NCBI GenBank assembly: GCA_035556135.1 | Contig: DATMFO010000005.1 | Span: 1-64,000 of the forward strand | DNA: 64,000 bases | Origin: ZC4RG30 sp035556135 | GTDB lineage: Bacteria; Pseudomonadota; Gammaproteobacteria; Steroidobacterales; Steroidobacteraceae | Direction of reading: 5' to 3' | In this document: one piece after another, positions 33,795-45,800 of the stretch | Layout of the letters: every line of letters begins with the position of its first letter | Numbering within the stretch: the stretch's first letter is position 1 | Made by a program: the position numbers and the translations under genes | Notes under the pieces: model-generated | What the model was told of the DNA's origin: nothing | Seen by the model: the letters and a program-made list of their open reading frames with translations, nothing else | Database searches by the model: none

Positions 33795-33814
33795 GCGGGG
33801 CGCTTGCGCCCCGC
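33795..33814 (+). other. Hairpin between rpoA and rplQ
   Basis: GCGGGGCG (33795-33802) pairs with CGCCCCGC (33807-33814) over a CTTG tetraloop. There is no T-run, so it is more likely an mRNA stabiliser, processing site or weak attenuator that tunes L17 relative to alpha. Confidence 0.6.
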
Positions 33815-33845
33815 TGATAACTGCCCGCAAGGGCCGAGAAGTAAA

Positions 33846-34340
33846 ATGCGTCATCAACTTTCTGGCCGCCAGCTCTCGCGCAATGCGCCGCATCGCAAGG
33901 CGATGCTGCGCAACATGGCCGCGTCGCTGCTGCGCCATGAAACCATCCGCACCACCGTGCCCAAGGCCAAGGAACTGCGCCGCGTGGTGGAGCCGCTGAT
34001 CACCCTGGCCAAGGTGGATACCGAAGCCAAGCGCCGCACCGCGTTCGCGCGGCTGCGCGACGCCGACGTGGTGGCCAAGCTGTTCACCGACCTGGGCCCG
34101 CGCTTCAAGGCGCGTCCGGGCGGATACACCCGCATCCTGCACATGGCGCCGCGTCCCGGTGACGCTGCTCCCATGGCGCTGATGCAGCTGGTGGACGGGC
34201 CGGCGACGGCAACGCCGCCCGCCGCCGAGGAAGGCGACGGCAAGGACGCAGCGAAGACAAAGGCCAAGGCAAAGTCCAAGGCCAAAGCCGCACCGAAGAA
34301 GAAGGCCGCGCCGAAAAAGAAGAAGGCTGCAGCAGCCTGA
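33846..34340 (+). CDS. rplQ: 50S ribosomal protein L17 with long Lys/Ala-rich tail
   Basis: The first about 117 residues are canonical L17 (MRHQLSGRQLSRNAPHRKAM, GGYTRILHMAPRPGDAAPMA). They are followed by a low-complexity extension of about 45 residues (repeats such as KAKAKSKAKAAPKKK), making the protein 164 aa against roughly 120-130 in most bacteria. The tail resembles histone H1-like or RNA-binding tails. The ATG at 33846 is preceded by GAGAAG. It is the last gene of the ribosomal cluster. Confidence 0.95.
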   Translation: MRHQLSGRQLSRNAPHRKAMLRNMAASLLRHETIRTTVPKAKELRRVVEPLITLAKVDTEAKRRTAFARLRDADVVAKLFTDLGPRFKARPGGYTRILHMAPRPGDAAPMALMQLVDGPATATPPAAEEGDGKDAAKTKAKAKSKAKAAPKKKAAPKKKKAAAA

Positions 34341-34361
34341 CCGGCAGCGCCGCGCTTCCAG

Positions 34362-34394
34362 AAGCCCCGCATTGACAGGTGCGGGGCTTTTTTT
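34362..34394 (+). terminator. Intrinsic terminator of the ribosomal operon
   Basis: AAGCCCCGC (34362-34370) pairs with GCGGGGCTT (34381-34389) and is followed by a T-run through 34394. This ends the long rplC-rplQ transcript and also faces the 3' end of the convergent TauD-family gene. Confidence 0.93.
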
Positions 34395-34422
34395 ATGTGC
34401 GGGAGAAAAATGCGATGGCGGT

Positions 34423-35346
34423 TCAGGCCGGAACTTCGCCCGCGATGGTGGTGCGATACATCTCGCGCCGGTAGCCGTCGTAGTCATTGAACGCCTGGTG
34501 CACGCACAGGCGGTTGTCCCACAGCACGAGCATGTCCGGCTCCCAGCGCAGCCGGCAGGTGAAGGCAGGCTGGGTGAGGTGGTCGGTGAGCATCTCAAGC
34601 AGGGGTGCTGACTCGTTCCCGTGCATGCCTTCGATGCCGATTGCATAGGAAGGATCCACGTAAAGTGATTTCTCGCCGCTGCGCGCATGCGTGCGCACCA
34701 GCGGGTGCGCGGCGCCTTCCACCTTGCGTTGCAGGCCCGCAGGCAGCTCGGCCATGCCGCGAGTGGCAACCAGTTTGCCCACGGGATTGTCGCGGGGTTC
34801 GGCGTTTTCCCTGGCCGATGCCAGCACGTCCCGCATCGAGAAGCGCACTTTCAGCCGGGCGCAGATCTCCTGCGTGACGGGCCCGAGAGTACGGTATGCC
34901 AGCGCGGCGTTGGCCCACATGGTGTCCCCGCCCCAGGGTGGAACCTGCACCGAGCGCAGCATGGTGATTGCCGGCGGCGCCGGCAGGAAGGGCGAGTCGG
35001 TGTGCCAGCCGGAGCCGAACACATGCGCGGAGCGGTCGTCGGCCTCCTTGATCAGCGGCTGCACTTCGCGGAAGCCAGGCATGCCGTCGGTGTAGGCATC
35101 CTCGGCGAAGTTGCCGAAGCGGCGGCTGAAGGCGTGGTGTTCCGCGTGGCCCATCTTCTGCCCGCGGAAGAAGATCATCTTGTGGCGGAACAGCGCCTGT
35201 TGGATCTCGGCGAATTGCCCGGGACTTGCGTGGGCCACGTCCACGCCGAGGATCTCGGCTCCCATTGCGGCTGCCAGCGGCACGACCCTGATGTGGCGCG
35301 CCGGCCCTGCCGAGTTGTCGAACCCGCCATGTGGATGCAGAAACAT
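34423..35346 (-). CDS. TauD/TfdA-family Fe(II)/2-oxoglutarate dioxygenase
   Basis: The 307-aa protein has the iron-binding facial triad His115 and Asp117 (GSGWHTDSPF) with His283 (NRLCVHQAFND), and the 2-oxoglutarate-binding arginine in the following YRREMYRTT. Members oxidise taurine, alkyl sulfates, phenoxyacetates and other small acids; the substrate here cannot be assigned, since no sulfonate transporter or related gene is adjacent. It is a single gene, divergent from mscL with a 109-bp intergenic region. Confidence 0.85.
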   Translation of the reverse strand: MFLHPHGGFDNSAGPARHIRVVPLAAAMGAEILGVDVAHASPGQFAEIQQALFRHKMIFFRGQKMGHAEHHAFSRRFGNFAEDAYTDGMPGFREVQPLIKEADDRSAHVFGSGWHTDSPFLPAPPAITMLRSVQVPPWGGDTMWANAALAYRTLGPVTQEICARLKVRFSMRDVLASARENAEPRDNPVGKLVATRGMAELPAGLQRKVEGAAHPLVRTHARSGEKSLYVDPSYAIGIEGMHGNESAPLLEMLTDHLTQPAFTCRLRWEPDMLVLWDNRLCVHQAFNDYDGYRREMYRTTIAGEVPA

Positions 35347-35455
35347 GCGTCCCCTCCTTCTGCGGGGATCATCGTAAGGCCGCGTACCCGTTGCCGCCAG
35401 CAGGATGCAGGACTACGCTTCCTCCGCCTGACATCAACAACTACAGGGAGCCCCC

Positions 35456-35860
35456 ATGAGCCTCGCATCCGAATTCAAGGAATTTGCCATGAAGGGCAAT
35501 GTCATCGACATGGCTGTCGGTGTCATCATCGGTGCTGCTTTCGGCAAGATCGTCTCCTCGCTGGTGGGTGATGTGATCATGCCGCCCCTTGGCCGACTGC
35601 TTGCCGGTGTCGATTTCACCCAGCTCGCGGCCACGGTGGGAATCGGCCCCGAGGGCGAGCCCATCCTTCTGCGCTACGGCGCCTTCCTGCAGACCGTGCT
35701 CGACTTCGTGATCATTGCCTTCGTGATCTTCATGGCCATCAAGGGCCTCAATCGCCTGAAGAAGCCGGCGCCGCCAAAGGCCGACACGCCCCCGCCGGCT
35801 CCGCCGCGCAATGAACAGCTGCTGGAAGAAATCCGCGATCTCCTCAAGGCGCGGCAATAA
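35456..35860 (+). CDS. mscL: Large-conductance mechanosensitive channel MscL
   Basis: The 134-aa protein has the MscL pattern: FKEFAMKGNVIDMAVGVIIGAAFGKIV as TM1 and a second membrane helix (TVLDFVIIAFVIFMAIKGLNRL), then a cytoplasmic bundle with LLEEIRDLLK. It opens under hypo-osmotic shock to release solutes. GGGAG lies upstream of the ATG. A hairpin (35877-35895) follows the stop. Confidence 0.97.
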   Translation: MSLASEFKEFAMKGNVIDMAVGVIIGAAFGKIVSSLVGDVIMPPLGRLLAGVDFTQLAATVGIGPEGEPILLRYGAFLQTVLDFVIIAFVIFMAIKGLNRLKKPAPPKADTPPPAPPRNEQLLEEIRDLLKARQ

Positions 35861-35876
35861 AGCGGCACCACAGGCT

Positions 35877-35895
35877 GCGCCCCGCAAAGGGGCGC
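35877..35895. terminator. Hairpin between mscL and pepQ-like gene
   Basis: GCGCCCC (35877-35883) pairs with GGGGCGC (35889-35895) over a GCAAA loop, in the gap between two convergent genes. It has no T-run. Probably a shared 3'-end structure. Confidence 0.55.
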
Positions 35896-35917
35896 GGATC
35901 CCCGTGGCAGTCCCCGG

Positions 35918-37246
35918 TCAGGCGGTCGCTTCCGCGAACGACGCCCGGGTGAGGTTGTCGCCGCCGGAAGCGGTGACGACCACGTTGTCCTCGATGCGGA
36001 TGCCGCCATAGGGGCGCAACCGCTCTACAAGTCCCCAATTGACGGAGGCGGCATGCGGGCCGGCGCGCAAGTCGGCGAGCAGGCTGTCGATGAAATAAAG
36101 GCCCGGCTCCACCGTCACAACCATGCCGGGTTCCAGCGGCCGCGTCAGGCGCAGGGCGGGATGCCCGGGCGGCCTGGGAATGGGCTCTGCATCCGCGGCG
36201 GGCCTGAAGCCGCCGACGTCGTGCACTTGCAGTCCCAGCAGGTGCCCCAGCCCATGCGGCAGGAAAGCGGCGGAAACTCCGGTCGCCACGGCGGTGTCCG
36301 CATCCATGGTGACCAGGCCGTGCTCATGCAGCAGTTGTGCGATGAGGCGATGGGCGAGCAGGTGCAGCTCGCGCCAGTCCACCCGCGGAGCCACCCGCCT
36401 GCACAGTTCCTGCTGCAATTCCTGCATGCGATCGACCAGCGTCGCAAACAGCCCGGGTCCCGCCGCCCAGGTGCGCGTGATGTCGCTGGCGTAGCCATGA
36501 CAGCTGGTACCGGCGTCGATCAGCAACGACAGCGGATGCGCAGGTGCATGAGTTTCACGCCGCTGGTAATGCAGCACCGCCGCGTGCTCATTGAGCGCGA
36601 CGATGGGAGGGTAGGGCAGGGACGCCTCTGCCTGACGCGCGGCAGCAAGGAAGGCGAGATGGATGTCGTATTCTGCGGCGCCATCGCGGAACGCGCGCTC
36701 AGCGGCGAGGTGCCCGGCCACGCCTGTACGGCTGGCGGCACGCAGGCAGCTCAGCTCGTAGGCGCTCTTGCGGCAACGGGCCTGCTCCAGCTGCGCGAGC
36801 AGGGCTGGGGGATTGGCCGCCCAAGCGGATTGTGGCGGCGCCTGCTCACCAATCCAGGCCACTTTTCCCCGTATTGTCGACAATTCTGAAACAGCGGTGC
36901 CCGCGTCGGATACTGCCTCAACCTTCATCAGGCCGGTCCAGGGTTCATCCGGAAGCTCCGGCGGGCTGTGCCAGAAGTCGCTCGGCGATACGAACAACAG
37001 TCGTGGCGCGCGCCCGGGCACACAGTGCAGCAGGCTGCCCGGTGCCGGGCTGGCTGGCACCAGCCAGGTGAACCAGGCATTGGCGCGGAAGGGGTAGGCC
37101 TGGTCGTCCTGGAACACCATGCGTTCAGCGCCAGCGGCGATTACCAAGGAGTCAAAGCCGAGCGCGGCGAGTGCGCCATCGATCTCCCGCTGCACATCGT
37201 GCAGGTGGGAGGCAAACAGCACGTCATCCAGTTCGCAGCCAGTCAT
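35918..37246 (-). CDS. pepQ: Xaa-Pro dipeptidase, M24 family (PepQ-like)
   Basis: The 442-aa metallopeptidase has the pita-bread catalytic domain with all five metal ligands: LLIDAG Asp, YASDITRTW Asp, LPHGLGHLLGLQVHD His, TVEPGLYF Glu and RIEDNVVV Glu. Length matches E. coli PepQ, which cleaves X-Pro dipeptides. Two starts are possible: ATG 37246, used here, or TTG 37255, which has the better-placed AGCAGG ribosome-binding site. Confidence 0.9.
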   Translation of the reverse strand: MTGCELDDVLFASHLHDVQREIDGALAALGFDSLVIAAGAERMVFQDDQAYPFRANAWFTWLVPASPAPGSLLHCVPGRAPRLLFVSPSDFWHSPPELPDEPWTGLMKVEAVSDAGTAVSELSTIRGKVAWIGEQAPPQSAWAANPPALLAQLEQARCRKSAYELSCLRAASRTGVAGHLAAERAFRDGAAEYDIHLAFLAAARQAEASLPYPPIVALNEHAAVLHYQRRETHAPAHPLSLLIDAGTSCHGYASDITRTWAAGPGLFATLVDRMQELQQELCRRVAPRVDWRELHLLAHRLIAQLLHEHGLVTMDADTAVATGVSAAFLPHGLGHLLGLQVHDVGGFRPAADAEPIPRPPGHPALRLTRPLEPGMVVTVEPGLYFIDSLLADLRAGPHAASVNWGLVERLRPYGGIRIEDNVVVTASGGDNLTRASFAEATA

Positions 37247-37334
37247 GGCGGACAAGAATACCTGCTGCCGGGTGCAGACGATTGCGCAACTGTCGTGAAA
37301 TCGCGACGACGATACTCCAGGTGCTCAATGCTTT

Positions 37335-37363
37335 TTGTATCGCATCACGGAAATCGCTAGACT
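37335..37363 (+). promoter_or_regulatory. Promoter of the Ala-rich lipoprotein gene
   Basis: TTGTAT (37335-37340) and TAGACT (37358-37363) with a 17-bp spacer form a plausible sigma-70 promoter. It implies an untranslated leader of about 100 nt before the ATG at 37471. Confidence 0.6.
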
Positions 37364-37470
37364 TTCCGCAGGAACGCGCAGATACAAGCGCTGCCTGCAG
37401 TTCTTGCACTGTTGTTGCGTTCTGGTCTTATGGTCTCTTTCCACTCAATTTTTCCTGGGGAATCCCTTCG

Positions 37471-37761
37471 ATGAAAATCAAACTCGCTCTGAGCGCCGTT
37501 GCCGTGGCGCTGGCTCTGGCCGCCTGCTCGAAGAACGACGCCACTTCGGCTGCTGACAGCGCCGCTGACTCGGCCACCGAGGCTGCTGCTGCTGCCAACG
37601 ATGCCGCCACCTCGGCTGTTGACGCCGCTGCTGCCGCCACCACCGAAGCCGGTGCCGCTGCTGCCGACGCTGCCGCGGGCGCCGCCACTGACGCCGCTGC
37701 TGCCGCCACCGACGCCGCTGCGTCTGCGACCGAAGCCGCTGCCGCCGAAGCTGCCAAGTAA
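37471..37761 (+). CDS. Small Ala-rich lipoprotein, function unknown
   Basis: The 96-aa protein has a lipoprotein signal peptide (lipobox LAAC, Cys19). The mature part is almost entirely Ala with Asp, Glu, Thr and Ser, built from repeats such as ATDAAAAATDAAASATEA, suggesting a long helix or coiled coil. It resembles a spacer lipoprotein in style (compare Lpp) but has no recognisable Lpp sequence or terminal Lys-Tyr-Arg; it does end in Lys. GGGGAA lies upstream of the ATG. It has its own promoter and terminator, so it is monocistronic. Confidence 0.85.
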   Translation: MKIKLALSAVAVALALAACSKNDATSAADSAADSATEAAAAANDAATSAVDAAAAATTEAGAAAADAAAGAATDAAAAATDAAASATEAAAAEAAK

Positions 37762-37782
37762 GCAGCTCCAGCCGCAATGGCT

Positions 37783-37847
37783 GCCCGGCCTCGCGGCCGG
37801 GCGCAACGGGCCCGGCCAGGTGCGAATCTGTCCGGGCTTCTTTTTTT
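37783..37847 (+). terminator. Double hairpin terminator after the Ala-rich lipoprotein
   Basis: The first hairpin is GCCCGGCC / GGCCGGGC (37783-37790, 37795-37802). The second has GCCCGG (37810-37815) pairing with CCGGGC (37832-37837), followed by TTCTTTTTTT. The latter is a convincing intrinsic terminator. Confidence 0.85.
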
Positions 37848-37872
37848 CAAGGGACTGGAGCAAGGCTGAGTC

Positions 37873-38379
37873 ATGGCCGTGAGCCTGCGTGATGCGCGAA
37901 TCCATGCAGCGGACCGCACCTGGATAGAAGGCGAGTTCCGCCACTACCTGGACGACCTGCGGGCGAGCAGGACCGGGATATTCCCGGTGCTGGGCTCCGT
38001 GGGGCTCACCGAGAGTTCGCAGGTGCAGGGCTGGCTGGCCGACCGCAATGCCTCGCTGCTGACCATCCTCGACAACCGGCAGCCAGCCGGCTTCGCACTG
38101 GTGGTACATGAGAACGGCGCCGGCGATATCGACTACCGCATGGCCGAGTTCTACATCGCCCGTCCGCAGCGACGCCGTGGACTGGGGCGGGCCGCCGCAC
38201 GCCTGATACTCGACAGGTTTGCCGGACGTTGGCAGGTCAGCCAGGACGCCACCAACCGGAGCGCCATCGCCTTCTGGCGCAAGGTGCTGGCGGGCTACAC
38301 GCGCGGGGATTATCGTGAGCGCGCAGGCGGCGGCGAAGTGCGCCAGTTCTTTTCATCGGCCAACAGCAGCAAGAGGTGA
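37873..38379 (+). CDS. GNAT-family N-acetyltransferase
   Basis: The 168-aa protein has the GNAT acetyl-CoA-binding motif A (RRRGLGRAAARLIL, about 100-113) and motif B (NRSAIAFWRKVL). The central strand YRMAEFYIA is typical. The acceptor substrate is unknown. The next gene, an outer-membrane barrel, starts 3 bp after its stop, so they are probably one transcription unit, but this gives no functional clue. Confidence 0.85.
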   Translation: MAVSLRDARIHAADRTWIEGEFRHYLDDLRASRTGIFPVLGSVGLTESSQVQGWLADRNASLLTILDNRQPAGFALVVHENGAGDIDYRMAEFYIARPQRRRGLGRAAARLILDRFAGRWQVSQDATNRSAIAFWRKVLAGYTRGDYRERAGGGEVRQFFSSANSSKR

Positions 38380-38382
38380 CCC

Positions 38383-39084
38383 ATGGCAGTTTCCAGAAGC
38401 AACCGCGCTGGCAGGAAGCTTGCCTTGCTTGCCGCACTGGCGTGCCTGGCCGGCAATGCCGGCGCGGCAATGCCCGGGTTGTACTTCTCTGGTTTCTACA
38501 TGGATTCCACGCTGGCCTATGCTGAGGTCGACGCCGGACTTGCCGGTTTCGACCGCGACCTGCAGGCACTGTGGACCTCCGACGGTTTCGAGATCGAGTC
38601 CTGGGGTTCGGCCATCTCCGAAACCAAGGACATCGGCTACGTCTTCTCCTTCGGCTACCTGTTTTCGCAGTACTTCTCGGCCGAAATCGGCTATGCGGAC
38701 ATGGGCACCGTGCACTACCAGGCGCAGGGCCAGGTGTCGGACAGCCAGGGCACGTATTCCACCCAGACCTTTGCATCGGCCAAGACCAAGGGGCCGCTGC
38801 TCTCGGCCGTCGCCGCGTGGCCCCTTGGAGACCGTTTCTCCCTGGATGCGCGGGCCGGCGCTTTCATTGGCCGCACGCGCGTGCGCGCCACGGCGCTGAT
38901 CAGCGGCATCGACCTTTACGGGTCGAGGAAGAACAACACCACCACCGTGATGCTGGGTGCCGGCGTCAACTTCGCCCTGTCACCCGGCACTGCAATCCGC
39001 GTGGGATATGCACGCCTCAGCAAGGCCATGGTCGATGATTACGACATCAGTTCCTGGATGCTGGGCCTGAAATACGCCTGGTAG
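38383..39084 (+). CDS. Outer-membrane beta-barrel protein
   Basis: The 233-aa protein has a signal peptide (cleavage near GNAGA-A), alternating amphipathic strands and a C-terminal aromatic residue (LGLKYAW), all typical of an eight-stranded OmpA/OmpW-like barrel. FSAEIGYADMG, SLDARAGAF and AIRVGYARLSK are strand-like. No periplasmic OmpA domain is attached. Function is unknown; it follows the GNAT gene by 3 bp and converges on uvrA. Confidence 0.82.
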   Translation: MAVSRSNRAGRKLALLAALACLAGNAGAAMPGLYFSGFYMDSTLAYAEVDAGLAGFDRDLQALWTSDGFEIESWGSAISETKDIGYVFSFGYLFSQYFSAEIGYADMGTVHYQAQGQVSDSQGTYSTQTFASAKTKGPLLSAVAAWPLGDRFSLDARAGAFIGRTRVRATALISGIDLYGSRKNNTTTVMLGAGVNFALSPGTAIRVGYARLSKAMVDDYDISSWMLGLKYAW

Positions 39085-39105
39085 CCGGGGCTGGCCGCGC
39101 GGACT

Positions 39106-41925
<2,820 letters not shown>

Positions 41926-42092
41926 GAGAACGGGCCGGTCGAGGGAAAACGACTACTATAGCGGGCCCGGGCGGCGCGGGGCTGCCCGGTGCCGGCGCTG
42001 CCCAATCGGGCCAAAGCGGGGCAAAATCCAAGCTCCAGCCGCGACTCGCGGGGACTAGGCTTTCCACATCGACAGTTCAACAGGGGTTCCTC

Positions 42093-42557
42093 ATGGCACG
42101 CGGCATCAACAAGGTCATTCTGGTCGGCAACCTGGGGCAGGATCCGGAGACCCGCACCACACCGGGCGGCACCACGGTCACCAACATCCGCATCGCCACT
42201 ACCGACAGCTGGACCGACAAGGCCTCTGGCGAGAAGAAGGAGTCCACCGAGTGGCACAGCGTGGTGCTGTGGAGCCGCCTGGGCGAGATCGCCGCTGAGT
42301 ACCTGCGCAAGGGTTCACAGGTCTACATCGAGGGCCGCCTGCAGACCCGCAAGTGGCAGGACAAGCAGGGCAACGACCGCTACACCACCGAAATCGTCGC
42401 CAGCGACATGCAGATGCTGGGCGGGCGGGGCGGTGGCGCGGGCGGCGCACCGCAGGAAACGCGCGACACGCGCGAGCCCTCCAGCCGGGGCAGCGCCGGC
42501 ATGGCGCCAGCGGGCGGTGGTTCGGCGGCGGAATTCGACGACGACATTCCGTTCTAA
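42093..42557 (+). CDS. ssb: Single-stranded DNA-binding protein
   Basis: The 154-aa SSB has an N-terminal OB fold (MARGINKVILVGNLGQDPE, ESTEWHSVVLW) and a Gly-rich linker ending in the acidic tip DDDIPF that recruits repair and replication proteins. Length is normal. A hairpin at 42589-42619 follows it. Confidence 0.98.
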   Translation: MARGINKVILVGNLGQDPETRTTPGGTTVTNIRIATTDSWTDKASGEKKESTEWHSVVLWSRLGEIAAEYLRKGSQVYIEGRLQTRKWQDKQGNDRYTTEIVASDMQMLGGRGGGAGGAPQETRDTREPSSRGSAGMAPAGGGSAAEFDDDIPF

Positions 42558-42588
42558 GATTCCCGCGTCACAGGGTTGGGCATTGTTC

Positions 42589-42619
42589 AATGACAGGGGG
42601 CGGCTGCGCCCCCGTCATT
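42589..42619 (+). terminator. Hairpin after ssb
   Basis: AATGAC plus GGGGGCG (42589-42594, 42596-42602) pair with CGCCCCC and GTCATT (42607-42613, 42614-42619), with one bulged base and a GCTG loop. There is no T-run, but the 13-bp stem is strong. The next 120 bp to the TonB-receptor promoter contain nothing I could identify. Confidence 0.65.
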
Positions 42620-42739
42620 CCAGTTTGCGCGATCAGCTCCTCAGGTACTGCATCCGGCAGGCCGCCTCCACCTAGCCGTTGCTCCGTCCGTCCAGCTCCC
42701 GCTGGTCGCAATGCGAATGTTTGCGACAAATCCCCGCAT

Positions 42740-42776
42740 TGACACCAGAAATTATTGTCTACAAGATTGTTGACAT
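42740..42776 (+). promoter_or_regulatory. Promoter and possible operator of the TonB receptor gene
   Basis: A perfect -35 TTGACA (42740-42745) is followed 17 bp later by CAAGAT (42763-42768). The overlapping TTGT-CT-ACAA (42756-42765) is a small perfect palindrome, and TTGTTGACA follows. This may be a repressor site overlapping the -10 region. Confidence 0.55.
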
Positions 42777-42819
42777 TCCGTGACTGCGGGTCCGGAAAAA
42801 ATATTTGGGGGGTATCACG

Positions 42820-45800
42820 GTGTCAAAGAACGATGCGTATGCGCCGCTCGTGCGCGCGTCGGCAGCTGCCTGGATTGGCGCTGCCGTCATGATCGGAATT
42901 TTCCCTGTTTCCCATGCTGCGGAGGCCGAGGACGAGGAAGTCGAGGAACTTGAAGAGGTGCAGGTCACGGGTACCCGCATCCAGGTATCGGGCACCTATA
43001 CGGCGCCGAACCCGATGACCTCGATCACCGCCGACGAAATGCAGTCGCTGGGCATCGTGAACGTTGCCGATGCACTCACGACGCTGGTGCCGGCGAACAT
43101 CTCCACGTACACGCCGTCCATGATCGGTGACAACCAGGCCGGCTCGGGCGGCGCCGGCATCGAGTCCCTGGACCGCGGCTCCTACTTCATCGGCAACACC
43201 GTCGCCAACCTGCGCGGCATGGACCCGGCCTTCGGCTCGCGCACGCTGACGATGATCGACGGCCGGCGCGTGGTGTCCTCGTCGAACCAGGCCGACGTCG
43301 TGGACATGAACTCGATCCCGTCGAACCTGGTGCAGCGCATGGACGTGGTCACCGGCGGCGCCTCGGCCACCTACGGCTCGGGCGCGATGGCGGGCGTGGT
43401 CAACGTGGTGCTGAACAACCGCCTGACGGGCGTCAACGTCGACATGGACTACGGCATCAACGAGGCCGGCGACGGCGGCAACCCGCACGTCGCCATCTCC
43501 GGGGGCATGCCGCTTTTCGGTGGCCGCGGCCACGGCCTGCTGAGCGTGGAATGGGAAGAGCGCAACTCCATCCGCAACTGCGCCGATGCGCGCAGCTGGT
43601 GCGCCGAGTCACGCTTCCTGTTCACCAATGGCCAGGGCTCGCTGCAGGACAAATATGGCGAGCTGGCGTCGATGCCTGGCTACGAGGCCTTTCCGGCGCG
43701 TTTCGAGATGTACAACCAGCGCTACAGCCAGTTTTCCCCGAACGGCGTGGTGGGGCACTCCAATGCCCTGGTGACCGACGGCTTCCGCTTCTCGGATGAC
43801 GGCACCGACGTCGAGGGCTACTCCTACGGCTACCGCGGCGGCACGGGCGCCAGCGTGGTCAACGGCGATGGCCCGCTGACCACCTCCATGACGCCGCTGA
43901 GCTCGGGCAACGACCGGCGCAACCTGTTCGGGAATTTCGAGTACAACGTCACCGAGACCACCACGGCCTATTTCCAGGGCCGCTTCTCGGACACCCAGGC
44001 CAAGAACTACAACGGATACACGACCGGCAGCTACTGCGCGCGCTTCAACACGGCGGGCCAGCTCGCACAGCCGGGTGGCCAGGCCGGCCCAGGCGACGTG
44101 GTCACCTATGCCATCGCCGGCATCCAGGGATCGCTGCCGGACGGCTCGCCCTATCGCGCCGGCGAGCGCAGCCCGCTGGTCAACTTCCCTGCGTTCCGCG
44201 AATTGCTCGGCATCGTCAACCCGCCCGGCCTCACTGCCCCGTGGTCGATCACCGTGAACGACCAGAACCGCCTGACCGGCCCGACGGTGGCCGACAGCCC
44301 GAGCGTAGCTTTCAATGGCAGGGCCACGGGCAAGTGGTCGCGCGTCAAGCTGACCCTCGGCAACCTCGAGCTCTGGCTGCTCGATGAGATCCGCCTGAAC
44401 GAGAACTTCCCGGGCTTCAGCGACCCGGGCGTCGCCGCCCAGCTGCCGCAGCTCGGGCGCAATGCCAACGCGTTCCTCAACACCCTGTCGCCCGAGGCCC
44501 TCTACCAGGTGCAGAAGGCGTTCGGAGTCGGCGGCATCGTCGCTTATTACGGCACGCTGCAAAACCCCGCAACGGGCGCACTGCTGACCGGCTTCCCGGC
44601 TTCGACCGGCGGTTCTGCTTCCCCGGGCCTCGATGCCCTGTACGGCGCCAGTGCCTGCAGTGGCTTCAGCGTGATACGCAAGGTGTGGGACCCGCAGGTC
44701 TCGCGCTGGACCTCCAATGACTCCGAGACGATGAGCTTCACCAGCGGTGTGAAGGGCCGCTTCGGCCAGGATTGGACCTGGGACGCGTACTACCAGTACG
44801 GCCACACCGACAGCGAATCCATCGCCACCAACGTGCCGACGAACCTGCGCCTGGCCATGGCCCTGGATGCGGTCATCGACGACGATCCCGGCTCGCCCAC
44901 CTTTGGCCAGCCGATCTGCCGCATTCTCCGCGACGGACCGCCGGTGCTCGACGCCAGCGGCCGGCCACTGTCGGCGCCCGACGAGCTGATGCAGCTGGCC
45001 GAGGGATGCACGCCGCTCAACATGTTCGGCAGCGCCTACTCCGATCCCGTGGCTGCGGAGAGGCAGAGGCAGGCGCTCGATTACGCCTTCGTCGACACCT
45101 CTTCCGGCGGCGGCACCACGCTGCACACCCTGTCGCTGAACACCTCCGGCACGCTCTGGGACGGCTGGAGCGCGGGCCCGCTGACGGCCGCCTTCGGCTT
45201 CGAGATGCGCGAGAACAAGGTGACCCAGACCGGCACCGTGGGGGCAGACAGCTTCTACGAGCGCACTGACCTGGCGCGCGTGTGGGCCGACGCCTTCAGC
45301 GGCAAGTCGCGTGTCACCGAGGCGTACACCGAGCTGAACATGCCGCTGGTCAGCGGCCTGGAGGGCGTCAACCTGCTGTCGACCAACTTCGGCGTGCGCT
45401 ACGCCTCCTACGAGAACAAGGGCGGCGCCGGCACCACCGGCGAGTCGGCCACGAACAACGTGCTGAACTGGAAGTTCTCGGCAATGTACGAGCCGTTCGA
45501 CTGGGTGCGCGTGCGCCTGACGCGCTCGCGCGACGTGGGTGCTCCCGGTTACCGCGACCTGTTCCTGAACCAGCCGGGCATCCCCGACGGGTCCCTGGGC
45601 AACAATCCGTGGCGCGAGCGCTCCGCGTTCAGCACCGAGAACCAGTCCGAGCGCTGGGCCACGGTCCGTGTCGGCAACCCGAACCTGAAGAACGAGAAGA
45701 GCGACACGACCACGATCGGCCTCGTGTTCCAGCCGGGCGGCTGGGCGCAGGGCATGCGGCTCTCGGCGGACTACTTCACCATCAGCATGAAGGACGCGAT

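Noticed and set aside
41926..42092. LexA/SOS box between uvrA and ssb
   Set aside because: An ACTACTA-like half-site occurs near 41950, but no matching second half and no CTGT-N8-ACAG box could be found.
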